A model generated the notes under the pieces. It saw only the letters and a list, made by a program, of their open reading frames with translations. It did no database searches and was not told the DNA's origin. This document shows, in pieces, positions 1-7,635 of a stretch of 15,953 nucleotides of DNA. The stretch spans positions 1 through 15,953 of the forward strand of contig JBIOEJ010000131.1 in the NCBI GenBank assembly GCA_044445965.1, read 5' to 3'. Position numbers and translations under genes: made by a program. The first letter of the stretch is position 1. Each line of letters starts with the position of its first letter. Source of the stretch: GAS188 sp044445965 (GTDB taxonomy: Bacteria > Pseudomonadota > Alphaproteobacteria > Rhizobiales > Beijerinckiaceae).

Positions 1-584
1 AGGTCTCGCTGTCCGGCGCGCGCATCGACGGGCTCACGCCCCACGAGATCTCGTCCAAGGGGGTCCGGCGCACCTTCCAGAACGGCGGCTTGTTCGGCCA
101 GCTCACCGTGCTCGAGAATGTGCTCGCGGGACTCCACGGCAGGATCGGCAGTGGATTTTTCGGCACCTTGCTCGGGCTCAAGGGCGCGCGGAGCGCCGAG
201 CGGGAGGCGGTCGCCGAGGCGCGTCGCCTACTCGATCTCATGGCCATCCGTCATCTCGAGCCTGCGCTTGCCAAGGACCTTTCGGGCGGCCAGCGGCGCA
301 TGGTCGAGATCGTCCGCGCGCTCGCGACCAGCCCGCCCTTGCTGCTTCTGGACGAGCCGGCGGTTGGGCTGTCGCCGCCCGTGCGCGCCCAGCTCGCGGC
401 CACCATCCGGGGCCTCGCCGGGGACGGCCTAAGCGTACTGCTGATCGAGCATGCCATCGAGCTCGTGATGAATGTGTCGGATCGCATCATCGTGCTGAAT
501 TACGGCGAGAAGATCGCGGACGGCACGCCGGACGAGGTGCGCGCCAATAAGCAAGTGCTGGAGGCCTATCTGGGCCATGCCTGA
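1..584 (+). CDS. livG: Branched-chain amino acid-type ABC transporter ATPase LivG (5' partial)
   Basis: This is the C-terminal ~193 residues of a LivG-type ATPase; the frame is open from base 3, so the gene starts left of the window. It would power import of an amino acid or related small molecule through LivH/LivM permeases at the inner membrane. Visible motifs are the Q-loop region (RRTFQNGGLFGQLTVLENV), the ABC signature LSGGQRRMVEI, Walker B LLLLDEPAVGLSP, and the switch region LLIEHAIELVM, where LivG usually has IEHDM. The tail RANKQVLEAYLGHA is the usual LivG ending. The stop overlaps the livF start by 8 bases, indicating translational coupling. The family call is firm; the substrate is unknown, and the neighbouring M19 and hyuA-fragment genes suggest a modified amino acid or peptide-like compound rather than leucine. 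Confidence 0.93.
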   Translation, partial: VSLSGARIDGLTPHEISSKGVRRTFQNGGLFGQLTVLENVLAGLHGRIGSGFFGTLLGLKGARSAEREAVAEARRLLDLMAIRHLEPALAKDLSGGQRRMVEIVRALATSPPLLLLDEPAVGLSPPVRAQLAATIRGLAGDGLSVLLIEHAIELVMNVSDRIIVLNYGEKIADGTPDEVRANKQVLEAYLGHA

Positions 585-1290
585 GGAATTACTCGCGGTC
601 GAGCGGCTCGAGGCCGGCTATCCGGGCAAGCAGATCCTGTTCGGGGTCGATTTCGTCGTGCGCCGGCGCGAGGTCGTGACGCTCCTCGGGGCCAATGGCA
701 GCGGCAAGTCGACCGTCCTCAATAGCGTGAGCGGCTTCGTGCGCGCGTGGCGCGGCTCGATCAAGCTCGGCGGCGAGGACATCGCCGGCCGGCCGCCCCA
801 CGCGATATTCCGCAAAGGCGTGGTCCAGGTCTCCCAGGAGCGGGACCTCTTTCCCGACATGACCGTCGAGGATAATCTGCGCCTCGGTGCCTCGGTTCTG
901 CGGGAGGCACCGGTCGGGCGGCTGATCGAGGAATGTTTCGACCATTTCCCGCGTCTGGCGGAGCGCAAGACGCAGCGCGTCCAGCTGATGTCGGGCGGCG
1001 AGCAGCAGATGGTCGCGATCGCGCGGGCGCTCATGGGACAGCCGAGGATCCTTCTGCTCGACGAGCCGTCGGGCGGCCTGGCCCCCAAGTTCGTCAACGA
1101 GATCGGCGCCATCATTCTGCGTCTCAAGGCGGCCGGCACGACCATGTTGATGGTCGAGCAGAACATCAAGCTCGCGCTCGCGGTCGCGGATCGCTTCCTC
1201 ATCCTGCGGGACGGCTTGGTGACCGAGCGCGGGGACGTGCGGACGGCCGGACGCTCCCAGGAGGATATCGTGCGCAGCATCTATCTCTAA
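577..1290 (+). CDS. livF: Branched-chain amino acid-type ABC transporter ATPase LivF
   Basis: This is a full-length 237-residue LivF-type ATPase, the second nucleotide-binding subunit of a Liv-type importer. Walker A GANGSGKST lies at residues 38-46, the signature MSGGEQQM at about 138-145, Walker B ILLLDEPSGGLAP at about 158-170. The switch position reads MVEQN, with Gln where most ABC ATPases have His, which is normal for LivF. The ATG at 577 lies inside the end of livG (8-base overlap), so the two subunits are likely made in equal amounts. The M19 peptidase gene follows after 57 bases on the same strand and is probably co-transcribed. Family assignment is secure; transported substrate is not determined by sequence. 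Confidence 0.95.
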   Translation: MPEELLAVERLEAGYPGKQILFGVDFVVRRREVVTLLGANGSGKSTVLNSVSGFVRAWRGSIKLGGEDIAGRPPHAIFRKGVVQVSQERDLFPDMTVEDNLRLGASVLREAPVGRLIEECFDHFPRLAERKTQRVQLMSGGEQQMVAIARALMGQPRILLLDEPSGGLAPKFVNEIGAIILRLKAAGTTMLMVEQNIKLALAVADRFLILRDGLVTERGDVRTAGRSQEDIVRSIYL

Positions 1291-1347
1291 ACGCCACGTC
1301 ACAAAACTCGGACATGCAACGGAAAGCAGAGAGGCGGCGAGAACATC

Positions 1348-2322
1348 ATGGGTAAGTTGCACGACGATATGACGGTCATCGACGGGCTGATCATCTCCAA
1401 CTGGAGCCGCTCGGTATTCGAGGACATGCGCAAAGGCGGCCTCACGGCGACCAACTGCACCTGCTCGGTATGGGAGGGCTTCGAGGGCACGATGCGCAAT
1501 ATCGCGCAGTGGAAGGCGTTCTTTCGCGACGACGCCGATCTCATCATGCAGGTCCGAACCACGGCCGATATCCGGCGCGCCAAGAAAGCGGGCAAGACCG
1601 GCATCATCCTGGGCTTCCAGAACGTGAGCGCGTTCGAGGATCAGCTCGGCTACATCCAGCTCTTCAAGGATGTCGGCGTGGGCGTGGTCCAGATGGCCTA
1701 CAACACCCAGAACCTCATCGGCACCGGTTGCTATGAATCGAAGGACGGCGGCTTGAGCGATTTCGGCCGGGAAGCGGTCGCCGAGATGAACCGGGTCGGC
1801 ATCATGTGCGATCTGAGCCACGTCGGGCCGGTGACCTCGCGCGACGTGATCCTCGCCTCGAAGAAACCGGTCGCCTATACCCACATCCTGCCCTCGGCGC
1901 TCAAGGCCCATGCGCGCAACAAGTCCGACGCCGAGATCAAGTTCATCGTCGAGCACAGCGGGTTCGTTGGCGTCACCATGTTTCCGCCCTTCCTCGCCAA
2001 GGGCAACAACGCCACGATCGAGGATTACGTCGCGGCGATCGACTATGTGATCAAGATCGCGGGCGACGGGAACGTGGGCATCGGCACGGATTTCACCCAG
2101 GACCAGGATCAGAGCTTCTTCGAGTGGCTCACCCACGACAAGGGCTATGCGCGGCGCCTCGCGGCATTTCCCAAGGTGGTCAATCCGAAAGGCATCCGCA
2201 AGATCGGCGACTTTGCCAACCTCACGGCGGCGATGGAGAAGGCGCGCTGGCCCGAGCGCAAGATCCGCGCGGTGATGGGCGAGAACTGGGTGCGGGTGCT
2301 GAAGGAGGTGTGGGGCGCCTAG
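1348..2322 (+). CDS. Peptidase M19 / membrane dipeptidase family protein with divergent metal site
   Basis: This 324-residue cytoplasmic protein (no signal peptide) aligns by eye with the renal dipeptidase (M19) family. Recognisable blocks are GGLSDFGREAVAEMNRVG (~134-151), CDLSHVG (~154-160), the SKKPVAYTHI block (~171-180), NKSDAEIKFI and GIGTDFTQD (~245-252). The retained candidate ligands are His158, His179 and Asp248. The N-terminal H-x-D ligand pair, normally in DGHND, is replaced by DGLII (Leu14, Ile16), and the bridging Glu, normally in an EG motif, is Gln91 in GFQN. Classical binuclear zinc dipeptidase activity is therefore doubtful. M19 homologues of this general kind occur beside dimethylglycine demethylase genes in glycine-betaine clusters (known context), and such a gene lies just downstream here. 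The ATG at 1348 is preceded by an AG-rich stretch (agagaggcgg) about 10 bases upstream. The family call is good; the reaction is unknown. Confidence 0.82.
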   Translation: MGKLHDDMTVIDGLIISNWSRSVFEDMRKGGLTATNCTCSVWEGFEGTMRNIAQWKAFFRDDADLIMQVRTTADIRRAKKAGKTGIILGFQNVSAFEDQLGYIQLFKDVGVGVVQMAYNTQNLIGTGCYESKDGGLSDFGREAVAEMNRVGIMCDLSHVGPVTSRDVILASKKPVAYTHILPSALKAHARNKSDAEIKFIVEHSGFVGVTMFPPFLAKGNNATIEDYVAAIDYVIKIAGDGNVGIGTDFTQDQDQSFFEWLTHDKGYARRLAAFPKVVNPKGIRKIGDFANLTAAMEKARWPERKIRAVMGENWVRVLKEVWGA

Positions 2323-2472
2323 GCGGGATCGGCAGCAGGCGAGGGCGCCGATACGCTTTGGCTCGGCATCGACGTGGGCGGAACCTTCACCGACCTCGTG
2401 CTCTACGACCAGGAGAGCGGGAGGCTGGCGATCGACAAGGTGCCGTCGACGCCCGACGATCCTTCGATTTGA
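2323..2472 (+). pseudogene. hyuA (N-methylhydantoinase A) N-terminal fragment, start lost
   Basis: Directly after the M19 stop codon, and in the same frame, the sequence reads ADTLWLGIDVGGTFTDLVL followed by a YDQESGRLAIDKVPSTP block and a stop at 2470-2472. GIDVGGTFTDLVLYD is the phosphate-binding N-terminus of hydantoinase A / 5-oxoprolinase-type ATPases, which are normally about 650-700 residues long. Only about 40 recognisable residues remain, and no ATG, GTG or TTG occurs in frame between the M19 stop (TAG 2320-2322) and the motif, so both the start and the body of the gene are missing. A strong Shine-Dalgarno-like aaggaggtg (2302-2310) in the M19 C-terminus may have served the lost gene. 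The likely history is a livFG-M19-hyuA operon cut by a deletion or insertion at about 2470. Confidence 0.72.
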
Positions 2473-2785
2473 ACCTGTGGCCCCCTCCGACTCAGTATAA
2501 AATGCCACTTTGTCACTCAAGTTAGCATTTTTGATTGGTAGGCTATTGGCACAAGCGATATAGCCGCTCGACAATCCCCAATCCTAAGTCGCGGATGATA
2601 TTACCGGCGCCAACCTAAGTACAGCGCGGTCAATCAATCATGGATCTCCGACGATATCCCAGCATCATCGAACTCGACAAGCCGGTGATAAAGCTCCCGC
2701 GCCTCGCGCACGACCTTCATCGCGCCTTCTCGGCCGGTTTCGACATGAAGGAGTCGGCGCCGCGATCGATCCCATGACCTCGTCG
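2473..2785. other. Non-coding junction with lowered GC, candidate mobile-element scar
   Basis: No convincing gene is present in these 313 bases. Immediately after the hyuA fragment the composition shifts to AT-richer sequence (about 2495-2640) unlike the neighbouring genes. It includes two imperfect tandem copies of an actca(g/a) block followed by A/T-rich runs, at about 2490-2506 and 2515-2532; repeated blocks of this sort occur at the ends of some insertion sequences, but no family is identified. On the - strand a 28-codon open frame (2720 to 2634, beginning MKVVREARELYHRL) has mostly GC-rich third positions at its start and may be the tail of a lost gene; its product is not recognised. The segment lies between convergent genes, so it must also hold any terminators, yet no clear stem followed by a T-run was seen. 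Confidence 0.45.
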
Positions 2786-4825
2786 CTAAAGGTCCTTGCA
2801 GAGGCGCAGCGAATCGAAGATCGCCGCGTGGATATTGCGGCTGCTGATCGCATCGCCGACGCGGTAGAGATGGAACTGCCCCTCGGAATGGAGCGACACA
2901 GTCTGTGGATTGCCGGCGAGCAAGGCGGCGTAGTCGACGGCTCCGCCATTCTGCGACAGCGGCTTGAGGGCGAAATAGAGATCGGCGTTCGGCAGAGTGC
3001 CGTGCTCGGACACCACCTGGTCGACCGTGCGTTCCTCCTCGCCGAGGGTGTATTCGTTGCGCAGGACCGCGATCAGCTGGTTGCCCTCGCGCCGGATCTG
3101 CCGCAGACGCCGATCGCTCGAAATGACCACGCCGCGGTCATACAGCGCACGCAGGTATATCGGAAACGTCGTCGCTCCCACCTCGATTCCGAGATGTCGC
3201 TCGGGCGTCGCCACTTCGAGCAGCACCCCCTGATCGGCCAGGAACTGGGCGCAGGACATGCCCTGGTCGCCGCCCTGATCGTCGAACAGGAGGACGCGCT
3301 CTCCCGGCATGACCTTGCCGGCAAGGATGTCCCAGGAACTCACCGCAAGATCGGCGCCGGCGATCGGGCCTTTGTTGGGCACACCGCCGGTCGCGATGAT
3401 CACGATCTCCGGCGCCTCCGCCAGCACCATCGCCGCGTCGGCCGGTCGTCCGAGCCGCATCTCGACGCCGGCCTTTCGGCATTGTCGATCAAGCCAGCCG
3501 GTGACGCCGTTGAGCGATCGGCGCCATGCAAGCTTTTCCGCTAGACGGATTTGTCCGCCGGTCTCGGGCTCCTTCTCAAACAGAATCACGCGATGGCCAC
3601 GGGCAGCGCAGACTCGCGCAGCTTCGAGCCCGGCCGGTCCGCCGCCGACGACGACCACGCGTCGGAAGGTCCCGGCTGGCGGGACGGTGTGCGGCATTGT
3701 CGCTTCCCGCCCGGTCGCGGCATTATGGATGCACAGGGATTCGCCGCCGGCATAGATGCGGTCGATGCAGTAATTCGCCCCGACGCAGGGCCGGATGTCG
3801 TCGCTCCGGCCTTCCATCAGCTTTGTCACCATATGCGGGTCGGCGATATGCGAACGTGTGAGCGCCACGAGATCGACATGGCCCTCGTCTACCGCGCGCG
3901 CCGCCGTCGCAAAATCCGTGATGCGACCGGCATGGAGGACTGGAATTCCGACTGCTGCCTTGATGGCGCTGGCCAGCGCGAGATAGGGAGCTGGCGGAAA
4001 CGCCATGCCCGGGATGCTGAGCGTGCTTGATCGCCAATCATAGGTCTGGCTCGCCATGACGCTCAAATAGTCGATCAGGCCGCAGCCGGCCAAGGCTGCG
4101 GCGACACGAAGGCACTCCTGCTGAGCCAAACCCTCGGCGATGAACTCGTCCGCGGTAATGCGCACACCGATGACGAAGTCGCCCCCCCCGGCCGCTCGTA
4201 CGGCCTCGATCACCTCGAAGGCATAGCGCATCCGGTTTTCGAGCGGGCCGCCATAGGCGTCCGTCCGCTTATTCACTGCCGGGGAAAGGAACTGGAGAAG
4301 GAGGTGCCCGCCCGCGAACAGCAATTCGACGCCGTCGATTTCCGCCGCCTTGCAGCGCCGCGCGGCATCGGCATAGTCCTGCCTGATGCGGGCGAAGTCC
4401 CAGTCCTCCATTTCCTTGGGGAAGGAGCGATGCTGCGGCTCGCGTGTCGGCGAGGGCCCCACCGGCGGCAGCCAGGAGCCCGAGTCCCAGCGACCGCGCC
4501 GACCGGGATGGGAGATCTGGCACAGGGTTGCAGCACCATGGCGGTGGATCGCCTCGGCAAGCGCCTTGAGATGCGGGATCGCCCGATCCTCGGCCGCCGT
4601 CAGCTGTCCGAAGGGCGCAACGGCGTCAGGGGACACCGCGGTCGAGCCCCCGATCATGGTGAGGCCCACCCCGCCCCGCGCCTTCTCCTCATGATAAAGC
4701 CGGTATCGCTCGGTGGGCAGTGATTGCACGCCATAGCCCGGTGCATGGGCCGTGCTGACGATCCGGTTGCGCAGCGTTACGTTGCGCAGGCGGAAAGGGC
4801 GGAGCAGCGCGTCATAAGCAGGCAT
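2786..4825 (-). CDS. TMADH/DgcA/StcD-like NADH:flavin oxidoreductase, probable N-demethylase
   Basis: This 679-residue protein has the architecture of trimethylamine dehydrogenase, 2,4-dienoyl-CoA reductase, and the dimethylglycine (DgcA) and N-methylproline (StcD) demethylases. An Old-Yellow-Enzyme FMN barrel spans ~1-340 (DALLRPFRLRNVTLRNRIV; NKRTDAYGGPLENRMRY). An iron-sulfur loop follows at ~346-366, and a nucleotide-binding half begins at ~388 (RVVVVGGGPAGLEAARVCA). In the loop the ligand positions read Cys347, Ala350, Cys353, Cys365, so the second of the four TMADH cluster cysteines is Ala. The C-terminus (GDAISSRNIHAAIFDSLRL) is intact. The gene ends the transporter operon, 18 bases after the ATPase gene, with GGGAG before its ATG. 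This links it to an imported substrate. No dgcB-like or ETF gene is visible, so the electron acceptor is unknown. DgcA versus StcD or a related specificity cannot be separated by eye. Confidence 0.85.
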   Translation of the reverse strand: MPAYDALLRPFRLRNVTLRNRIVSTAHAPGYGVQSLPTERYRLYHEEKARGGVGLTMIGGSTAVSPDAVAPFGQLTAAEDRAIPHLKALAEAIHRHGAATLCQISHPGRRGRWDSGSWLPPVGPSPTREPQHRSFPKEMEDWDFARIRQDYADAARRCKAAEIDGVELLFAGGHLLLQFLSPAVNKRTDAYGGPLENRMRYAFEVIEAVRAAGGGDFVIGVRITADEFIAEGLAQQECLRVAAALAGCGLIDYLSVMASQTYDWRSSTLSIPGMAFPPAPYLALASAIKAAVGIPVLHAGRITDFATAARAVDEGHVDLVALTRSHIADPHMVTKLMEGRSDDIRPCVGANYCIDRIYAGGESLCIHNAATGREATMPHTVPPAGTFRRVVVVGGGPAGLEAARVCAARGHRVILFEKEPETGGQIRLAEKLAWRRSLNGVTGWLDRQCRKAGVEMRLGRPADAAMVLAEAPEIVIIATGGVPNKGPIAGADLAVSSWDILAGKVMPGERVLLFDDQGGDQGMSCAQFLADQGVLLEVATPERHLGIEVGATTFPIYLRALYDRGVVISSDRRLRQIRREGNQLIAVLRNEYTLGEEERTVDQVVSEHGTLPNADLYFALKPLSQNGGAVDYAALLAGNPQTVSLHSEGQFHLYRVGDAISSRNIHAAIFDSLRLCKDL

Positions 4826-4843
4826 GGTCGCTCCCGATAGCTC

Positions 4844-5980
4844 CTACTGGCCCTCGGCGTCGAGCACTAGCAGGTCGCTGGCGCGCCAGCTGAGCGTCAC
4901 GGCATCGCCCGGTCGAATCCCACTGCGCCGCCGCCTGTTGGACTCATGGACCACGGCCGCGGTGCCGTCGCGCAACCGCACATGATGCTTAACGAAACTG
5001 CCGAGCAAGATGGTATCCACCGCGGTGCCCTCGACGACATTGTCGCGCTCGCTCACCGCGCCGCCCGCCTGAATGCTGACGTTTTCCGGCCGGACCATCG
5101 CAATGACCCGGGTACCAGGCGGAAAAGCGCATTCCTCGGCACGCAGCTCGTATCCCGCCGCCGCGACAAGCCTGGCCGGCGAGCCCGCTTCGCTGACGGT
5201 TGCCTCGATGAGGTTCGAATCGCCGAGAAAGCCGGCGGCGAACACGGTCTTCGGCTGGAAGTAGAGCTCGTCGGGGGGCCCTGCCTGCTCGATGCGGCCG
5301 TTGTTCAAGAGTACGATCCGATCGGACATCGTCAGCGCTTCTTCCTGATCGTGCGTCACGTAGAGCATGGTGACACCCAGGGTCTTGTGCAGGCCGCGGA
5401 TCTCCAGCTGCATCTGCTCGCGCAATTTCTTGTCGAGGGCGCCGAGTGGCTCGTCCATGAGGATGAGCGTTGGGTTGTACACGATGCAGCGCGCCAGTGA
5501 CACGCGTTGCTGCTGACCGCCGGAAAGCTGCCGTGGCTTGCGGCCCGCCACGTCGTGAAGGCGCACCAGCTCCAGCACCTCCTTAACCTTGCGCTCGATC
5601 GCCGCCTGCGGCAGACCCCGCACGCGCAGCGGAAAGGCGATGTTCTCGAAGATCGTCATATGCGGCATCAGGGCATAGCTCTGAAAGACCATCCCGAGCC
5701 CGCGCTTTTCGACGGGGGTATGGGTCACGTCGTGCCCGCCGATGAAGACGCGCCCGGAGGACGGGGTGACGGTGCCGGCGATGAGGTTCAGGATCGTCGT
5801 CTTGCCTGAGCCGCTAGGTCCGAGGAGCGTGACGAACTCGCCTTCAGCCACGACGAGGCTGATCTCGTGGAGCGCTCGCATGACGCCGTAGTGTTTGCTG
5901 CAACCTTCGAGGCGCACCATGTCCGGCCGGCGAGATTGCCCCGCCTCGCGCTGCATCGGAACGCCCATCGTCGCGTCCAT
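4844..5980 (-). CDS. PotA-like ABC transporter ATP-binding protein
   Basis: This 378-residue ATPase belongs to the spermidine/putrescine (PotA) group and energises the adjacent permeases. Walker A GPSGSGKTT lies at ~54-62, the Q-loop at MVFQSYALMPHMT (~97-109), the signature LSGGQQQRVSLAR at ~152-164, Walker B LILMDEPLGALD at ~172-183, and the switch histidine is in YVTHDQEEAL (~207-216). A C-terminal TOBE-like domain (~290-378, with VRPENVSIQAG) completes the usual length. The ATG at 5980 comes 2 bases after the upstream permease stop, so translation is probably coupled; later in-frame ATG codons (for example residue 21, just before VRLEG) are possible starts. The family is clear. The ligand could be a polyamine, betaine or other cationic amine; the operon partner suggests an N-methylated compound. 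Confidence 0.92.
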   Translation of the reverse strand: MDATMGVPMQREAGQSRRPDMVRLEGCSKHYGVMRALHEISLVVAEGEFVTLLGPSGSGKTTILNLIAGTVTPSSGRVFIGGHDVTHTPVEKRGLGMVFQSYALMPHMTIFENIAFPLRVRGLPQAAIERKVKEVLELVRLHDVAGRKPRQLSGGQQQRVSLARCIVYNPTLILMDEPLGALDKKLREQMQLEIRGLHKTLGVTMLYVTHDQEEALTMSDRIVLLNNGRIEQAGPPDELYFQPKTVFAAGFLGDSNLIEATVSEAGSPARLVAAAGYELRAEECAFPPGTRVIAMVRPENVSIQAGGAVSERDNVVEGTAVDTILLGSFVKHHVRLRDGTAAVVHESNRRRRSGIRPGDAVTLSWRASDLLVLDAEGQ

Positions 5981-5982
5981 CC

Positions 5983-6768
5983 CTAGCTGTCCGGACGGGT
6001 TTTACGCTGCAAGGCACTACCGATCGTGCACACGACGAATGATAGTACCGTCAGCAAGGTCGACACCACCGGGAGGACCGGCGACACCTCCCAGTGGATG
6101 GCGCTGTACATCTTCACCGGCAAGGTGGCGGTGTCGACGCCGGCGACGAACCAAGCGATCACCACCTCGTCGAACGAGATCAGGAAGGCGAAGAGCGCGC
6201 CGGCTGCCGCGGCAGGGACGAGCAGCGGCAGCACCACGCGGCGGAAGACCATCATCTGGCCCGCGCCCATCACCCGGGCGGCGACCTCAAGATTGGCGTC
6301 GAGCTGGCGCAAACTGGCAAGCGCAGTGATCATGACGAATGGCGTCGTCAGAATGCTGTGCCCCAGGATCAGGCCGAGGGTCGTGCCGCTCAGGCCGAGC
6401 CGGGCAAAATAGAGATAGAGCCCAAGCCCCATGACGATCGTCGGCACCATCATCGGGGCGAGCAACAGCATGGCGAGCAGCCGCCGCCCCGGAAACTCCG
6501 CGCGCGCGAGCGCGTAGGCCGCCGGGATCCCCACGATCACCGAGACGATCGTCGTGACGAGCGCGACCACGAAGCTTTCCCTCGTCGCCGCCATCCAGTC
6601 GCCGCCATAGAGGAACTCGTGATAGAGGCGAAAGGAAAAGGTCCGCGGCGGAAAGATCAGCTCCGACGAGTCGTTGAACGACATCGGCATGACGATCAGG
6701 CTCGGCGCCACGAGGAAGATGTAGCAGAGCCAGGCCAAGACGACGGTCAACGCGGATTGGCGGGGCAT
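5983..6768 (-). CDS. PotC-like ABC transporter permease
   Basis: This 261-residue integral membrane protein has six visible hydrophobic segments, the first being VVLAWLCYIFLVAPSLIVM. The EAA loop that contacts the ATPase is EVAARVMGAGQMMVFRRVVL, about two thirds of the way in. The sequence MPMSFNDSSELIFPPRTFSF after the first segment is typical of PotC/PotI-type permeases. The gene follows the first permease after 15 bases, and its start is preceded by GGCGGAGA. It ends 2 bases before the ATPase start. It forms the second half of a heterodimeric permease with the 6784-7602 product. Confidence 0.92.
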   Translation of the reverse strand: MPRQSALTVVLAWLCYIFLVAPSLIVMPMSFNDSSELIFPPRTFSFRLYHEFLYGGDWMAATRESFVVALVTTIVSVIVGIPAAYALARAEFPGRRLLAMLLLAPMMVPTIVMGLGLYLYFARLGLSGTTLGLILGHSILTTPFVMITALASLRQLDANLEVAARVMGAGQMMVFRRVVLPLLVPAAAAGALFAFLISFDEVVIAWFVAGVDTATLPVKMYSAIHWEVSPVLPVVSTLLTVLSFVVCTIGSALQRKTRPDS

Positions 6769-6783
6769 ATCGGCGTCTCCGCC

Positions 6784-7602
6784 TCAGATGACACGATGGT
6801 CGGCGGGAAGGCGCGACAAGACGGCCAGCAGGCTGCCGGTGATCAGGAGTAGAACGATGGCGATGGCGGCCGCGGCACCCCAGTCGAGCGACACTCGCGT
6901 GTAGAAATCGACCAGATTGGCCATCATGACATCTCGGCGCCCGCCCAGCAGGGCGGGTGTCACGAACATGCCGAGCGACAGCACGGTGGTCATCACGCAG
7001 CCGGCGAGCACGCCGGGAAGACTCAAGGGCAGCGTGATGCGCAAGAAGATTCGCGTCCGGCCCGCCCCCATCACGCGCGCGGCCGTGTGCAGATGGGCCC
7101 CCTGGGCGAGCAGGCTCACCAGGATCGGAAAGACCATGAAGGGCAAGAGGTAATGGACCATGCCGATTAAGACCCCGGTCCGATTGAAGAGGAGCGTCAC
7201 TCCGGCTTCGGGACCGAAGAGGAAGCGCAAGACATTGTTGATGATGCCGTTCTCGCCGAGGATGACCGTGAAGGCGAAGCTCTTCACCAGGATGCTGGTC
7301 CATAACGGTAGGAGGATGAGCATCATGTAGATCAGGCGCCGGCGCAGCGGCACGCGCGAGAGATGATAGGCCACGGGATAGCCTAGGACGAGGCAGGCGA
7401 GGGTCGAGCCGATACTGATCTCGAAGGTGTTGTAGAGGACCCGCCAGAACAGCGTGCTGCCGGCGAGTGCTGCGTAAGCCCGCGCGCTGAGTGCTGCGCC
7501 ATCGACGCTGGTGAGGGCGATCTGGCAAAGCGGCAGGAGGAACACCCCCGCCAGGATGACGATGCCAGGTGCGAGGAACAGGACCGCATGTCGGCCGCGC
7601 AT
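6784..7602 (-). CDS. PotB-like ABC transporter permease
   Basis: This 272-residue inner-membrane protein begins with a hydrophobic segment (LFLAPGIVILAGVFLLPLCQ) and has about six membrane spans in all. A long periplasmic loop (residues ~30-60) precedes the second span, as in PotB/PotH. The EAA loop reads TAARVMGAGRTRIFLRITLP and is followed by LPGVLAGCVMTTVL. The gene starts 33 bases after the binding-protein stop and pairs with the PotC-like permease. The ATG at 7602 has only a weak upstream GGGCGAGA. The spermidine/putrescine-type call is firm at family level, not for substrate. Confidence 0.92.
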   Translation of the reverse strand: MRGRHAVLFLAPGIVILAGVFLLPLCQIALTSVDGAALSARAYAALAGSTLFWRVLYNTFEISIGSTLACLVLGYPVAYHLSRVPLRRRLIYMMLILLPLWTSILVKSFAFTVILGENGIINNVLRFLFGPEAGVTLLFNRTGVLIGMVHYLLPFMVFPILVSLLAQGAHLHTAARVMGAGRTRIFLRITLPLSLPGVLAGCVMTTVLSLGMFVTPALLGGRRDVMMANLVDFYTRVSLDWGAAAAIAIVLLLITGSLLAVLSRLPADHRVI

Positions 7603-7635
7603 CGTGTCTCGCCCGCCGGTCGGTGGCGCCGCTTC

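Noticed and set aside
589..2574. Long - strand open frame (661 codons) opposite livF, the M19 gene and the hyuA fragment
   Set aside because: It is antisense to three recognisable gene segments, has no family resemblance and is rich in Arg/Asp/His/Ala, typical of antisense frames in high-GC DNA.
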